This document shows, one piece after another, positions 7,098 to 16,374 of a stretch of 44,831 nt of DNA (positions within the stretch are counted from its first letter, which is position 1; each line of letters begins with the position of its first letter). Source of the stretch: an uncultured Pseudomonadota bacterium (GTDB lineage Bacteria > Pseudomonadota > Alphaproteobacteria > RF32 > CAG-239). The position numbers and the translations under genes were made by a program. The DNA lies in NCBI GenBank assembly GCA_949295915.1, contig CASFNB010000011.1:1-44831 (forward strand). The letters run 5' to 3'. The notes beneath the pieces were generated by a model. That model had not been told where the DNA came from. It made no database searches and saw only the letters and a program-made list of their open reading frames with translations.

Positions 7098-7922
7098 GAT
7101 TTTGCTTTTCAAATAGTCATCAATATAATTACAAACAAATTGCGCCTGCTCTTTATCAGGAGCATATTCTTGTAAATAAGCAAACAAATTCTCAAACAAT
7201 TTATGTCGAACGATAAACTCATATGACGGTTGATAATAAATTTCAAAAACAAAGCATAAAATTTGAATAATACGGTCTGAAAAAGATTTATCATCACCTC
7301 TTTTAACCAGAGTATGTTCCTTCACTGCTTGTAAAACATTTTCTGAAATCGGCGCATATTTTTCTTCTTCAGGTAAATATTCAAAAAACAAATCCTTGAA
7401 AATACGTTCATCACGTTTAATAAGATAAAGATTGGCAATTTTATCGGCATCTTTGACCAAAGCATAAAGCTCTCTCGTTTCTTGTTTTTCTATACTTTCC
7501 GGCATTTGTTGAAATTCGGCATCATTTTCTAAAGCATCCGGCAATTCTCCGTGACGTTTTACCGGCAAGAGTAAACGCAAATCGGTATAGCCTAAGTCTT
7601 TGAGAATTTCATAACTGAAATGACCATGATTATAATGTTTTGTCTTGTCTAAAGAAAGTTGATAAATTTCTTTAAACCGCCCGATATCATGAAACAGACA
7701 AACAAGTTTGCCCAAGCGCAAAAATTCTTCGCCCTTGTTTTGAAAACTTTTTTCTTGTTTCAAAAGCAAGTTTCCGGCACCGACAACCTGCATGGAGTGT
7801 TTGATTTTTTCTTGGGCAAAACCTTCAAAAAAAGCATCTCCGCGCACCTTTTGCAAACAATCTTCATAAGCAGCATAGAGCTGTTTTTGTTCTTTTGAGA
7901 CATCAATATCATGCAATTTCAT
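7092..7922 (-). CDS. HD domain phosphohydrolase
   Basis: A 276-residue soluble protein with an HD metal-dependent phosphohydrolase domain: His at about 42 (KHSMQVVG), the HD doublet at about 78-79 (FHDIGRF), further His near 99-101 and 124, and the distal Asp in VKDADKIANL. Substrates of such stand-alone HD proteins range from nucleotides to cyclic dinucleotides, and the sequence does not discriminate. The frame reaches back to a TTG at 7940, but ATG 7922 is the better start. It has no evident ribosome site, and the clpX terminator sits right on its 5' edge, so it may be translated from a leaderless transcript or expressed poorly. Confidence 0.8.
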   Translation of the reverse strand: MKLHDIDVSKEQKQLYAAYEDCLQKVRGDAFFEGFAQEKIKHSMQVVGAGNLLLKQEKSFQNKGEEFLRLGKLVCLFHDIGRFKEIYQLSLDKTKHYNHGHFSYEILKDLGYTDLRLLLPVKRHGELPDALENDAEFQQMPESIEKQETRELYALVKDADKIANLYLIKRDERIFKDLFFEYLPEEEKYAPISENVLQAVKEHTLVKRGDDKSFSDRIIQILCFVFEIYYQPSYEFIVRHKLFENLFAYLQEYAPDKEQAQFVCNYIDDYLKSKIL

Positions 7923-7925
7923 ATC

Positions 7926-7954
7926 AAAAAAAAGCCGCAATTTCTCGCGGCTTT
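7926..7954 (-). terminator. Terminator of the clpP-clpX transcript
   Basis: AAAGCCGC (minus strand, 7954-7947) pairs with GCGGCTTT (7938-7931) around an 8-nt loop, and the U-tract continues to 7926. It begins 17 nt after the clpX stop and ends four nt before the HD gene start. Confidence 0.8.
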
Positions 7955-7970
7955 CTCCGCATTTTATCAG

Positions 7971-9251
7971 TTAAGCCGACTTTTTATCTTCGGCCGATTT
8001 TTTGCCTTCTTTGCGATAAACAAACTTCGGTGCTTTTTTATCATTGATAACTTTCTCGTCAATGATAATTTCTTCCACGTTTTTCTTATCGGGAATATCA
8101 TACATCAACTCAAGCAAGTTTTCTTCCATAATGGCACGCAATCCACGCGCACCGGTTTTGCGTTCTATGGCTTTTTTGGCAATGGCTTTAAGAGCTTCTT
8201 TGGTAAAAGTGAGTTTAACATCTTCCATTTTGAACAAACTCTCGTATTGACGAACAAGCGCATTTTTAGGTTCGGTCAAAACTTTAATCAAAGCTTCTTC
8301 ATCCAAATCTTCCAAAGTGGCGATAACGGGCAAACGACCGACAAATTCGGGAATCAAACCGTATTTGAGCAAATCTTCGGGTTCAACTTCTTGCAAGATT
8401 TCACCGACGCGTCTTTCATCAGGGCCGCGAACTTCTGCACCAAAGCCGATTGAAGATTCTTTACCTCTGCGAGCCACGATTTTTTCCAAACCGGAAAAAG
8501 CACCGCCGCAAATAAAAAGAATGTTGGTGGTATCCACGTGTAAAAATTCTTGCTGCGGATGTTTACGACCTCCTTGCGGCGGAACATTGGCAACCGTCCC
8601 TTCAATAATTTTCAGAAGAGCCTGTTGGACACCCTCGCCGGACACATCACGCGTAATCGACGGACCGTCGGTTTTGCGGGTGATTTTATCAATTTCATCA
8701 ATATAAACGATACCGCGTTGCGCTTTTTCAATATCATAATTAGCGGCTTGGACAAGCTTTAAGATGATATTTTCGACATCTTCACCGACGTATCCTGCTT
8801 CGGTTAAGGTTGTGGCATCGGCAATAGCAAACGGCACATCCAAAATTTTTGCCAGAGTTTGTGCGAGCAAAGTTTTACCGCAACCGGTAGAACCGATAAG
8901 CACAACGTTAGACTTTGAAATATCAACATCGCTTTTTTTGGCATCAATATTGTTCAAACGTTTATAGTGGTTGTAAACAGCCACTGAAAGAACCTTTTTG
9001 GCTTTATCTTGTCCGATAACATATTGGTCTAAAAATTCTTTAATTTTAGATGGTGTCGGCAAATTTTCGGCATCAATACCGCCCTCGCGTTTGGCTTCTT
9101 CAGCCATTTCATCGGCCACGATATTGATACAAACTTCAATACATTCATCACAAATATACACACCGCGACCGGCCACCAATTTTTTCACTTCGGATTGGCT
9201 TTTGCCGCAGAAGGAACAGTGCAATTCGCCGTTATCTTTATTATCTGTCAT
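7971..9251 (-). CDS. clpX: ATP-dependent Clp protease ATP-binding subunit ClpX
   Basis: ClpX is the hexameric AAA+ unfoldase that feeds proteins to ClpP. The 426 residues contain the N-terminal zinc-binding domain ([13 protein letters not shown]...ICDECIEVC), Walker A GSTGCGKT, Walker [10 protein letters not shown], and the pore segment GYVGEDVEN. The tripeptide IGF in SSIGFGAEV is the ClpP-docking loop. The C-terminus ends in a Lys/Ser-rich tail with a near repeat ([10 protein letters not shown]) beyond the usual end. It follows clpP after 11 nt and is the last gene before a terminator. Confidence 0.98.
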   Translation of the reverse strand: MTDNKDNGELHCSFCGKSQSEVKKLVAGRGVYICDECIEVCINIVADEMAEEAKREGGIDAENLPTPSKIKEFLDQYVIGQDKAKKVLSVAVYNHYKRLNNIDAKKSDVDISKSNVVLIGSTGCGKTLLAQTLAKILDVPFAIADATTLTEAGYVGEDVENIILKLVQAANYDIEKAQRGIVYIDEIDKITRKTDGPSITRDVSGEGVQQALLKIIEGTVANVPPQGGRKHPQQEFLHVDTTNILFICGGAFSGLEKIVARRGKESSIGFGAEVRGPDERRVGEILQEVEPEDLLKYGLIPEFVGRLPVIATLEDLDEEALIKVLTEPKNALVRQYESLFKMEDVKLTFTKEALKAIAKKAIERKTGARGLRAIMEENLLELMYDIPDKKNVEEIIIDEKVINDKKAPKFVYRKEGKKSAEDKKSA

Positions 9252-9262
9252 ATTTCACAATC

Positions 9263-9883
9263 CTATTTGGCAATAATTTCAGCTCGATTTGCAACAATCT
9301 GGTCAATCAAACCAAACTTCAAGGCTTCTTCAGGGGTCATAAAATTATCTCTTTCCATAGCCTTTTCGACAACGGAAAGTTTCTGCCCCGTATGATGAGA
9401 ATATAATTTATTCATACGTTTTTTCAACTCGACCAAATTACGAGCATGAATTTCAATATCGGTAACCTGACCTCTGAAACCGGAACTTGGCTGATGAATC
9501 ATAATCATGGAATTCGGCAAAGAAAAGCGTTTGCCTTTGGTACCTGCGGCCAGCAAGAAAGAGCCCATGGAGCATGCTTGACCGATGCAAACCGTATTTA
9601 CATCACAAGAGATATATTGCATGGTATCATACATGGCCATACCGGAAGTAACGGAACCACCGGGAGAGTTGATGTACATAAAGATATCTTTTTTAGGGTT
9701 TTCAGATTCCAAGAACAAAAGTTGAGCACAAACGAGAGAAGCTTGCTCATCATTAACTTCGCCGGTAAGAAAGATAATTCTTTCTTTTAACAATCTGGAA
9801 AAAATATCAAAAGAGCGTTCACCTTTTGATGTTTGTTCAATGACCATGGGAACAAGGCTACTGTTTACAATATTTTCGACCAT
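9263..9883 (-). CDS. clpP: ATP-dependent Clp protease proteolytic subunit ClpP
   Basis: ClpP is the barrel-shaped serine peptidase partner of ClpX. At 206 residues it has normal length. The catalytic triad is visible: Ser in [11 protein letters not shown], His in [11 protein letters not shown] and Asp in [17 protein letters not shown] lies seven nt before the ATG. The pair clpP-clpX is in the standard order. Upstream, the usual neighbour trigger factor is about 3.5 kb away because a glycosyltransferase cassette sits between them. Confidence 0.98.
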   Translation of the reverse strand: MVENIVNSSLVPMVIEQTSKGERSFDIFSRLLKERIIFLTGEVNDEQASLVCAQLLFLESENPKKDIFMYINSPGGSVTSGMAMYDTMQYISCDVNTVCIGQACSMGSFLLAAGTKGKRFSLPNSMIMIHQPSSGFRGQVTDIEIHARNLVELKKRMNKLYSHHTGQKLSVVEKAMERDNFMTPEEALKFGLIDQIVANRAEIIAK

Positions 9884-9972
9884 TATACTTTCCTCAAAGC
9901 AATAAATCCAATTTTTGAAAAGAATATACCAATATCATCAACAAAAAGTAAACAAAGGCAAGAAAAAAAAGA

Positions 9973-10662
9973 TTATTTTTTTGTAACGATAATATAAACA
10001 TTTTTTCCCAAAATTTTTCCGAAGGTGATTTTATCAAAGAAACGACTGATGGGAAAAATAAATTTATCATAAAATTTTAAGCTGCCGGAAGAAATATCGC
10101 CGTGACTGTTTCCGATAATTTTATACAACAAAGTCACGAAATATCCGGCAAAATCGGCATAAGCAAGCTTATTTATTTGCCACCTGCTTTTATCTTGAAA
10201 TAAATTAAGCAACCTGTTTTTTGTGTAGCGGCGAAAATGTCCTACTTTTTCATCCATGGAAGAATAAAGTAATTTAAAAGCAGGCAGATATAAAAATATT
10301 TTACCGTTTTGCTTCAACTTTTTATAAAACAAATCAACAATTGCATCATCATCTTCAATATGTTCCAACACATTTAAGGAATAAATATAATCAATCGTTC
10401 CGTCTGCAAGCTCATTCAAAGATTGATAGTGCGTCTTTCCGACATAAAATTTTTGTAAATTATCTGCCGGTTCAATGCAAATAACATCACACTTACCGCA
10501 CTTTTTTTCGACCTCATCGGCAAGATACCCTTCTCCTGAACCAAAATCGACAATTTTTAAATTCATTCGGTCAATCACGGCACAAACTTCTTGAACCAAA
10601 AAACGATTATAATTTTTTGCTGAGCGCAAAACGTCTAAATTATCTTCTCCGCCGTATTGCAT
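9973..10662 (-). CDS. Class I SAM-dependent methyltransferase
   Basis: A 229-residue soluble protein with the SAM-binding motif IVDFGSGEGYLADEV near residue 36, the acidic strand CIEPADNL and the post-II motif IYSLNVLEHIEDDD, typical of class I methyltransferases. LYLPAFKLLYSSMDEKVGHFRRY resembles methyltransferases that sit beside glycosyltransferases. It directly abuts the GT2 gene (the stop codon is immediately followed by the ATG), so it is the third gene of a cassette that probably makes or modifies a lipid-linked glycan. The substrate cannot be read from the sequence. Confidence 0.85.
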   Translation of the reverse strand: MQYGGEDNLDVLRSAKNYNRFLVQEVCAVIDRMNLKIVDFGSGEGYLADEVEKKCGKCDVICIEPADNLQKFYVGKTHYQSLNELADGTIDYIYSLNVLEHIEDDDAIVDLFYKKLKQNGKIFLYLPAFKLLYSSMDEKVGHFRRYTKNRLLNLFQDKSRWQINKLAYADFAGYFVTLLYKIIGNSHGDISSGSLKFYDKFIFPISRFFDKITFGKILGKNVYIIVTKK

Positions 10663-11604
10663 TTATTTTTCTCCGGCAACCGGATAATTCAAATAAGCCA
10701 TACGCCGAACTTCTTTTCGACTTTTGCCAACACTGTCCAAAATCAAACCCACCAATAATGAAATCATGGATAAAATCATCAACCCCATTGCTAAAAAAGC
10801 ACTTGGAAAACGCAAGACTTTATGTGTTTCAAAAAAGTCTTCTACAACCGGAATACCAAAGAGCAAAGAGAATATAAAGAAAATGGCAGCAAAGACACTA
10901 AAGAAAAGCATTGGGCGTTCATCTTTAATCAAATTAACAATCATGACTAAAATTCTTATTCCGTCTTTGTAGGTCGCTAATTTGCTTTCCGAACCGAGCG
11001 GGCGCGCAAAATAATCCGTCTCAACTTCCGCCATGGGAATGCGCGAAGAAAGAGCATGAACGGTTAACTCTGTTTCAATTTCAAATCCGGTTGATTGTGC
11101 CGGAAAAGACTTTACAAACCGTCTTGAAAAAACTCTGAAACCGGAAAGCATGTCCACCAAATTATGTTTAAAAAATCTTTGCACCAATTTGGTCAACAAG
11201 ATATTTCCGGTTCGGTGTCCGACCCGATAAGCGGCCAAATCCACCTCTTTACGCGCGCCGACCACCATATCCAAATTGTCATCAACAAGTTTAGCGATTA
11301 AATCCGGCGTGCGTTTAATATCATAAGTTTCATCACCGTCACTCATTACATAAATATCGGCATCAATATCGGCAAACATCCGGCGCACGACATTCCCTTT
11401 TCCTTGCAGAGTTTCCGTTCTGACAACGGCACCGGCATTTTTAGCCTTTTCGGCAGTTCTATCGGTTGAGTTGTTATCATACACATAAATATCAGCCTTA
11501 GGAAGATATTTTTTAAAATCGGCAACGACCTGAGCTATTGCAATTTCTTCATTATAACAAGGAATGATAACGGCTATTTTTTTATTTTTCATTGACATCT
11601 TCAT
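10663..11604 (-). CDS. Family 2 glycosyltransferase, polyprenyl-phosphate type
   Basis: A 313-residue GT-A glycosyltransferase. The N-terminus has IAVIIPCYNEE, YDNNSTDRT and the metal-binding DGDETYD in place of the usual DxD. Two membrane segments close the C-terminus (FFSVFAAIFFIFSLLFG and FLAMGLMILSMISLLVG). This layout fits enzymes that load a sugar onto polyprenyl phosphate at the inner membrane, the donor a GT-C enzyme then uses. Several in-frame ATGs lie near the 5' end (11604, 11598, 11592); all overlap the upstream GT-C gene by 11 to 23 nt, so translational coupling is likely whichever is used. Confidence 0.88.
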   Translation of the reverse strand: MKMSMKNKKIAVIIPCYNEEIAIAQVVADFKKYLPKADIYVYDNNSTDRTAEKAKNAGAVVRTETLQGKGNVVRRMFADIDADIYVMSDGDETYDIKRTPDLIAKLVDDNLDMVVGARKEVDLAAYRVGHRTGNILLTKLVQRFFKHNLVDMLSGFRVFSRRFVKSFPAQSTGFEIETELTVHALSSRIPMAEVETDYFARPLGSESKLATYKDGIRILVMIVNLIKDERPMLFFSVFAAIFFIFSLLFGIPVVEDFFETHKVLRFPSAFLAMGLMILSMISLLVGLILDSVGKSRKEVRRMAYLNYPVAGEK

Positions 11605-13294
11605 AAATCTTCATTTCATTATTAACAAAAACATCATCGGCAATTTCTCTCGGAGCACAAAATGAAATATAAGGCAACATGTTATTCCTTAGAAAATGAC
11701 ATCTCATACCCTTAACTTCTTTGATTTTGGAAAAATCCATATTCAGTTTAATCCCGTCAAAACCGTTAGCAACGAGTAAAAATTTTGGACCTTTATGTTT
11801 ATCAATCGTTTCTTGACGCAACTTTTTCCAATGAGGATTAACTTGATAATAATCCTTAAAGAAAGTACCGTCAGGATACAAAGCACGGTTTACCTGTTGA
11901 AAGATATTCACGCCTTGAAGAGAAGGATTTTTATCTGCCCAAAAAGCAAATAAGGCCGCTGTCGGATAATTATAGGTTTGAATCAACGCATTATCGGGAA
12001 TATTAACCTTTTCGACCCCGATATAAGAATCATGATCAAAATGCAAAAGTTTCCAATTTCCTCGGTTTCCCCAATCTTCCGAAAAATAAGGTGTAGCGGA
12101 CAATATAAAAATAAGCAACAAAAGAAAAGAATAATAGATTCCTTTTCCGATAACAGACGTTGGATGTAAGGAAAAACAAACTTTAACAACAATCAGCGCC
12201 ATCAAAATTTCACCAATTATAAAATAACGTGAAATTGAGAAGAAATAAGCCCAAATTAAATAGCTCAATAAGAGATAAAAGCTTAAGAACAGCCATTTAG
12301 CATCCCAAACAATTTTTTGCCGACGAACCAACTGATATAAAATTTTCAGTACCATATAAATAAATATGATATAAACGAGCAACAAGCGAAAATCGGCCAC
12401 AAACATATCATGCCCCTCTTCTCTGTGCAAAGTCAAACATAGAAAAACGGGCCATAACAGAAACTCTTTCCAATTTTGGGGTGTAAAACTTTTATCGGAA
12501 AAATCCGTATGAACAAACCACTCAGATTTAAACCAAGAGTTAGCAAACGGGAAAAACGGATTTTGAAATTCTTGCCACAATTTCCACATCCAAAAACCGG
12601 AAAAAAGCAAAAATCCCAACAATCCGAACAAAGTAAACCAAGCAATATTTTGCCAAGAATTTTTAATTTTTTTATGAAACAAAATCAACGCGGCACCACT
12701 GACAATACAATAGATAACACCTGTAAGTTTAAGCCCCATGGCAGCCCCGAGAATAAACCCCGCCATAATAAAAGGAAGTTTTCTGCCGCTTTGTTTTACA
12801 AAAATTTCTTCCGACAAAATATAAAAAGACAACAAATAAAAGACGGCAAGCATAACTTCATTGCTTGATGCTCCAATTTGAAAAAACGTAGCATTTCCGG
12901 TCAATGCAATCAGGAAACAAACAAAAGCTTTAACTTTTTCTGCCAGCTCATTAGTATTAAAATAAAGAACAATCACACGATGTGTCACATACATCAAAAT
13001 ACCGAACCATAACCCTTGAAGAAAAGAAATCAGGGCGGGAAAATCATTAAAATATTTAATCAGATAATAAAGAGGCACATCGGGAAGCGGATTGAAAAAT
13101 CCGTTAACACCGGCCATCAGAATATCTTTATTAAAACGATTATGAACAAAGGCCCAAGCATTGTAATAATGATAATTCATAAAATCCCAAACGATTTCAT
13201 ATTGAAGAACACTGCTTAAGAAACCTCCAGACAATAAGAATACAACAAAAATAAATTTTTGATTATTCATCAAATGATAAAACTTTGTTTTCAT
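11582..13294 (-). CDS. GT-C type multi-spanning membrane glycosyltransferase (putative)
   Basis: A 570-residue integral membrane protein with roughly ten to twelve hydrophobic segments and a soluble C-terminal domain after about residue 410. The first periplasmic loop contains YEIVWDFMNYHYYNAW, an acidic, aromatic loop as in GT-C enzymes that use polyprenyl-linked sugars. AGGAGG lies five nt before the ATG. It opens the cassette GT-C, GT2, methyltransferase, inserted between tig and clpP. I infer a role in glycosylating a surface polymer or lipid; the acceptor is unknown. Confidence 0.75.
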   Translation of the reverse strand: MKTKFYHLMNNQKFIFVVFLLSGGFLSSVLQYEIVWDFMNYHYYNAWAFVHNRFNKDILMAGVNGFFNPLPDVPLYYLIKYFNDFPALISFLQGLWFGILMYVTHRVIVLYFNTNELAEKVKAFVCFLIALTGNATFFQIGASSNEVMLAVFYLLSFYILSEEIFVKQSGRKLPFIMAGFILGAAMGLKLTGVIYCIVSGAALILFHKKIKNSWQNIAWFTLFGLLGFLLFSGFWMWKLWQEFQNPFFPFANSWFKSEWFVHTDFSDKSFTPQNWKEFLLWPVFLCLTLHREEGHDMFVADFRLLLVYIIFIYMVLKILYQLVRRQKIVWDAKWLFLSFYLLLSYLIWAYFFSISRYFIIGEILMALIVVKVCFSLHPTSVIGKGIYYSFLLLLIFILSATPYFSEDWGNRGNWKLLHFDHDSYIGVEKVNIPDNALIQTYNYPTAALFAFWADKNPSLQGVNIFQQVNRALYPDGTFFKDYYQVNPHWKKLRQETIDKHKGPKFLLVANGFDGIKLNMDFSKIKEVKGMRCHFLRNNMLPYISFCAPREIADDVFVNNEMKIYEDVNEK

Positions 13295-13365
13295 TTTTCC
13301 TCCTAATATTAATTAGAATATTAGGTTTGTTCGAGAATAAAAAACTTAAAAAAAATTTATACACA

Positions 13366-13397
13366 AAAAAAGTCCAATCAAACGACTGGACTTTTTT
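13366..13397. terminator. Bidirectional terminator between tig and the GT cassette
   Basis: AAAAAAGTCCA (13366-13376) pairs with TGGACTTTTTT (13387-13397) around a 10-nt loop. Read leftward it ends the tig transcript 23 nt after its stop codon, so the glycosyltransferase cassette needs its own promoter. Confidence 0.8.
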
Positions 13398-13419
13398 CTC
13401 AAACAATATATTTCAAAAG

Positions 13420-14826
13420 TTAAGAAGCTTTTTTAGTTGTTTTCTTAGCTTTTTCTTCCGTTTCTTCTTTTTTAGCTTTTGCGGCAGTTTTTTTAGCCGG
13501 TTTAGCAGCTTCATTAAAGTTGTACAAATCTTCAATAGAAACGGTTTTTTCGCTTACTTTAGCTTGAGAGATAATGTGATCAACAATTTTTTCTTCAAAA
13601 ATCGGAGCTTTCAAATTCTCAACAGCTTGTTTGTTTTTAACATAGAAATCAAAAACAGCTTTTTCTTGTCCGGGATATTTGCGAGCTTCTGCCATAATTG
13701 CCTGATTGATGTCATCGGCAGAAATGGTAATTTTGGCGTCTTGACCGATTTCAGATAAGAGCAAGCCGAGTTTAACTCTGCGAACAGCGATATTTTTATA
13801 TTCTTTCAAAAGCTCATCTTCAGATTTTGCTTTTTCTTCTTCATCCAGTTGATTATATTTTTTAGCTTGTTCATATTGGTTAACAATGGCTTTATATTCA
13901 GCATCAACCAAAGATTGAGGAACATCGAAAGTATAGTTTTTATCCAAAATATCCAAGAGTTGTCTTTTGAGTTTCATTTTGGAAGCAGCTTCATAGTCGC
14001 CTTTAATGCGGTCTGCAATGGTCGCTTTAAGCTTGTCCAAGTTTTCTTCACCCATGGATTTTGCAAATTCATCATTGATTTGAACTTCTTGCGGTTCGCG
14101 TAATTCTTTGATTTCGCAAGCAAATACGGCAGCTTTACCGGCCAAATCTTTAGCATGATAATTTTCAGGGAAAGTAACATTAACATTAACTTTTTCGCCT
14201 GCTTTTTTGCCGATTAATTGGTCTTCAAAACCGGGGATAAAAGAGTTAGAACCCAAAACCAAAGGATAGTTGTTGCCTTTGCCGCCTTGGAATTCCACAC
14301 CATCAACGGAACCGACAAAATCGATAACGGCAGTATCACCTTTTTGAGAAGCTCTGTCGTTTTCAACTTTTTTAGTTTCTTTACGAGCATCGGCTAAATA
14401 TTTCAAAGCTTTTTCCACTTCTTCAGCCGGAACTTCAGCCATTTGTTTTTCCAAAGCAATGTCTTTAATGCCATCAAAGTTGATTTCGGGCATAATTTCA
14501 ACATTAACGTCAAATTCAACATCTTCACCGTCTTTGAAAGCAGTGATTTTAACATCGGGCATCATAACCGGACGGAGATTGTTTTCTTTAATAACTTGTT
14601 GAGCGGTTTTTTGAACCAAATCTTCCAAAACTTCAGCTTTTGCGGAAGCTTCATATTTTTGTTTAATCATGGAAGCCGGAGCTTTACCGGCTCTAAAACC
14701 GGGAAGTTTAACTGATTTGGCAATAGAATTGATTTTTGCATCAACGTCTTTGGCAAAATCTGCGGCAGAAACGCTGACTTTGAAAGATTTTTTCAATCCT
14801 TCGGATTTCACTTCTTTAATATTCAT
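13420..14826 (-). CDS. tig: Trigger factor, ribosome-associated chaperone
   Basis: Trigger factor binds the ribosome near the exit tunnel, shields nascent chains and has prolyl isomerase activity. The 468-residue protein shows the ribosome-binding signature FRAGKAPASMI (G-F-R-x-G-K), the FKBP-like domain (GDTAVIDFVGSVDG...FEDQLIG), and the helical C-terminal arms. The last 35 residues are a Lys/Ala/Glu tail (AAKPAKKTAAKAKKEE...) longer than in many homologues. tRNA-Leu lies 46 nt upstream in the same direction, so read-through from the tRNA promoter is possible. Confidence 0.96.
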   Translation of the reverse strand: MNIKEVKSEGLKKSFKVSVSAADFAKDVDAKINSIAKSVKLPGFRAGKAPASMIKQKYEASAKAEVLEDLVQKTAQQVIKENNLRPVMMPDVKITAFKDGEDVEFDVNVEIMPEINFDGIKDIALEKQMAEVPAEEVEKALKYLADARKETKKVENDRASQKGDTAVIDFVGSVDGVEFQGGKGNNYPLVLGSNSFIPGFEDQLIGKKAGEKVNVNVTFPENYHAKDLAGKAAVFACEIKELREPQEVQINDEFAKSMGEENLDKLKATIADRIKGDYEAASKMKLKRQLLDILDKNYTFDVPQSLVDAEYKAIVNQYEQAKKYNQLDEEEKAKSEDELLKEYKNIAVRRVKLGLLLSEIGQDAKITISADDINQAIMAEARKYPGQEKAVFDFYVKNKQAVENLKAPIFEEKIVDHIISQAKVSEKTVSIEDLYNFNEAAKPAKKTAAKAKKEETEEKAKKTTKKAS

Positions 14827-14871
14827 TAATTCTCTCTTTGAATTTAGGGTTAAACCACCTCATAAAAGAGA

Positions 14872-14956
14872 TGGTGCGAGCGGAGAGACTCGAACTCTCA
14901 AACCTTACGGCACCAGATCCTAAGTCTGGCGTGTCTACCAATTTCACCACGCTCGC
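14872..14956 (-). tRNA. tRNA-Leu (anticodon TAG)
   Basis: On the minus strand GCGAGCG (14956-14950) pairs with CGCTCGC near the 3' end, followed by ACCA with CCA encoded (14874-14872). The anticodon loop is CTTAGGA, giving TAG, which reads CUN leucine codons. The long variable arm (TGCCGTAAGGT region) is typical of class II leucine tRNAs. Confidence 0.95.
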
Positions 14957-14976
14957 AATTACTTATTTTTGCTTGC

Positions 14977-15004
14977 ATAGTAAAGAAAAAAAATTTTAAA
15001 TCAA
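14977..15004 (-). promoter_or_regulatory. Promoter of tRNA-Leu (and possibly tig)
   Basis: Minus strand TTGATT (15004-14999) and TACTAT (14982-14977), 16 nt apart, place a start near 14970, about 14 nt before the mature tRNA. Confidence 0.6.
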
Positions 15005-15102
15005 GACTAAATTCACAACCTGATAAAAATAATTGTAATATAAGTTAATATTTTATATGATAAGCACAAAAGCTTTTTAATTATGATTTTGGGAGTAAAC
15101 TC

Positions 15103-16254
15103 GTGTTTGCAAAAAATATCACCAAAAATTTATTATGCAGTGTTGCCGCAATTACCATGCTAAGCGGCTGCACTTCAACGGCAAGAATGGGAGAAAACGG
15201 AAATACGCCGACCATATGGCAATTTAATGATCAGGCGGCAGAAGATGCCAATTTGGCAACCGTTGCTTATTCGCAAGGCAACTTTGAAGAAGCACAAAGA
15301 TTAGTCGACCGAGCTTTACAATCCAACCCTAAATTACCGCAAGCTTTAATAGTAAGTGCCATGACGGCAGAACAATTAGGTCATTATAACCGCGCCCGTC
15401 AAAATTATGAAGATTTGATATTATTAAACAGCAACGACACCACCATTTTAGGTTCCACAAGCGGCAAACCGGAAAAAATGTCCGATATTGCGCAAAAACG
15501 CTTGCGTATGATTACTTTGCAACAAAGCAAAATGGTGATAGAAGATGACAACGGCGCCAAAGTTTTTAATATCGACGATTCCAAAGCCTTAAGACAGAGT
15601 AAATCTGCCATTGCCAAAGCCATTTTCATGGCTCAGAAGAAAAAAACGATAGTTGAAGAACCCACAACCGAAGAACAAATTGAAACGGCCGAGATATTGT
15701 TTGATGACGGCGAACAAAACGTCATTGCCCGTTTCTTAACCTTGAAAGAATTGGCAGAAAAAGATTTGGTAACACAAGAAGAATTTTTGAATGCTCGTTC
15801 GGCTAATATCGGTGCTTTGTTGCCCATGACCAATTCTGCGCCGGCATTTGGCATTGACCGAGCCGTTCCCTCGCCTGACTTGATTATTGAACGTATCAAT
15901 GTTTTGAAAGAGGCAACTGAAGCTAAAGCCATTACGCCGCGAGAGTTTTCGGCCGAACGCGACTTAATTATCGAAACTTTGCTTCCGCCGCAACCACGCC
16001 AACGCGCAAAAAGAAAATTACCGAGCAAAGATATTATGACCGCGGCTAAAAACCTGCGTAAATTGGAAGTACTTTATGATTTGAACTTAATTACCTCAAA
16101 AGAAAAAGAAAAAGAAAAAGCGGCGATAGAAAATTATTTGGGAATCAACCGAGCACCGGCAAAAACAGTAGAAAAAACAGCTCAAAAGCAAAAGCAAGAA
16201 GATGAAAAATCAAAAGCCGAACCTTTGGTTCCGATGGTTTCTAACCCATTTTAG
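15103..16254 (+). CDS. TPR lipoprotein with three SHOCT-like repeats
   Basis: A 383-residue predicted lipoprotein. The signal peptide ends in the lipobox LSGC, with Cys at residue 23 as the lipidated residue. Residues about 48-118 form TPR-like helices (AYSQGNFEEAQRLVDRALQ). Further on, three short segments share the pattern L-x2-L-x4-L-I/V-T-x2-E/K-F-x3-R: about 209-239 (LKELAEKDLVTQEEF), 262-294 (LKEATEAKAITPREF) and 315-346 (LEVLYDLNLITSKEK). Each resembles the SHOCT oligomerisation motif. The GTG start is backed by GGGAG seven nt upstream. It probably sits in an envelope membrane as part of an assembly; no partner gene is adjacent. It is followed by a terminator. Confidence 0.75.
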   Translation: MFAKNITKNLLCSVAAITMLSGCTSTARMGENGNTPTIWQFNDQAAEDANLATVAYSQGNFEEAQRLVDRALQSNPKLPQALIVSAMTAEQLGHYNRARQNYEDLILLNSNDTTILGSTSGKPEKMSDIAQKRLRMITLQQSKMVIEDDNGAKVFNIDDSKALRQSKSAIAKAIFMAQKKKTIVEEPTTEEQIETAEILFDDGEQNVIARFLTLKELAEKDLVTQEEFLNARSANIGALLPMTNSAPAFGIDRAVPSPDLIIERINVLKEATEAKAITPREFSAERDLIIETLLPPQPRQRAKRKLPSKDIMTAAKNLRKLEVLYDLNLITSKEKEKEKAAIENYLGINRAPAKTVEKTAQKQKQEDEKSKAEPLVPMVSNPF

Positions 16255-16272
16255 AAAAGCAATATATTTCAA

Positions 16273-16299
16273 AGAGGGTTCGTCTGAGCCCTCTTTTTT
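16273..16299 (+). terminator. Intrinsic terminator after the lipoprotein gene
   Basis: AGAGGGTTC (16273-16281) pairs with GAGCCCTCT (16286-16294) around GTCT, followed by TTTTT. Confidence 0.85.
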
Positions 16300-16374
16300 C
16301 TTGCCAAGACAAGAGTTTTGATATAAAAGAAGCCTAATTTCCAAAAATTTAAAACATTTTAATAAGGTAAAAAA

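Noticed and set aside
7971..9251. Several long rightward frames within clpX
   Set aside because: They are shadows of the clpX gene in other frames; clpX is unambiguous.
15633..16028. Leftward 131-codon frame within the lipoprotein gene
   Set aside because: Antisense shadow with no ribosome site or recognisable protein features.
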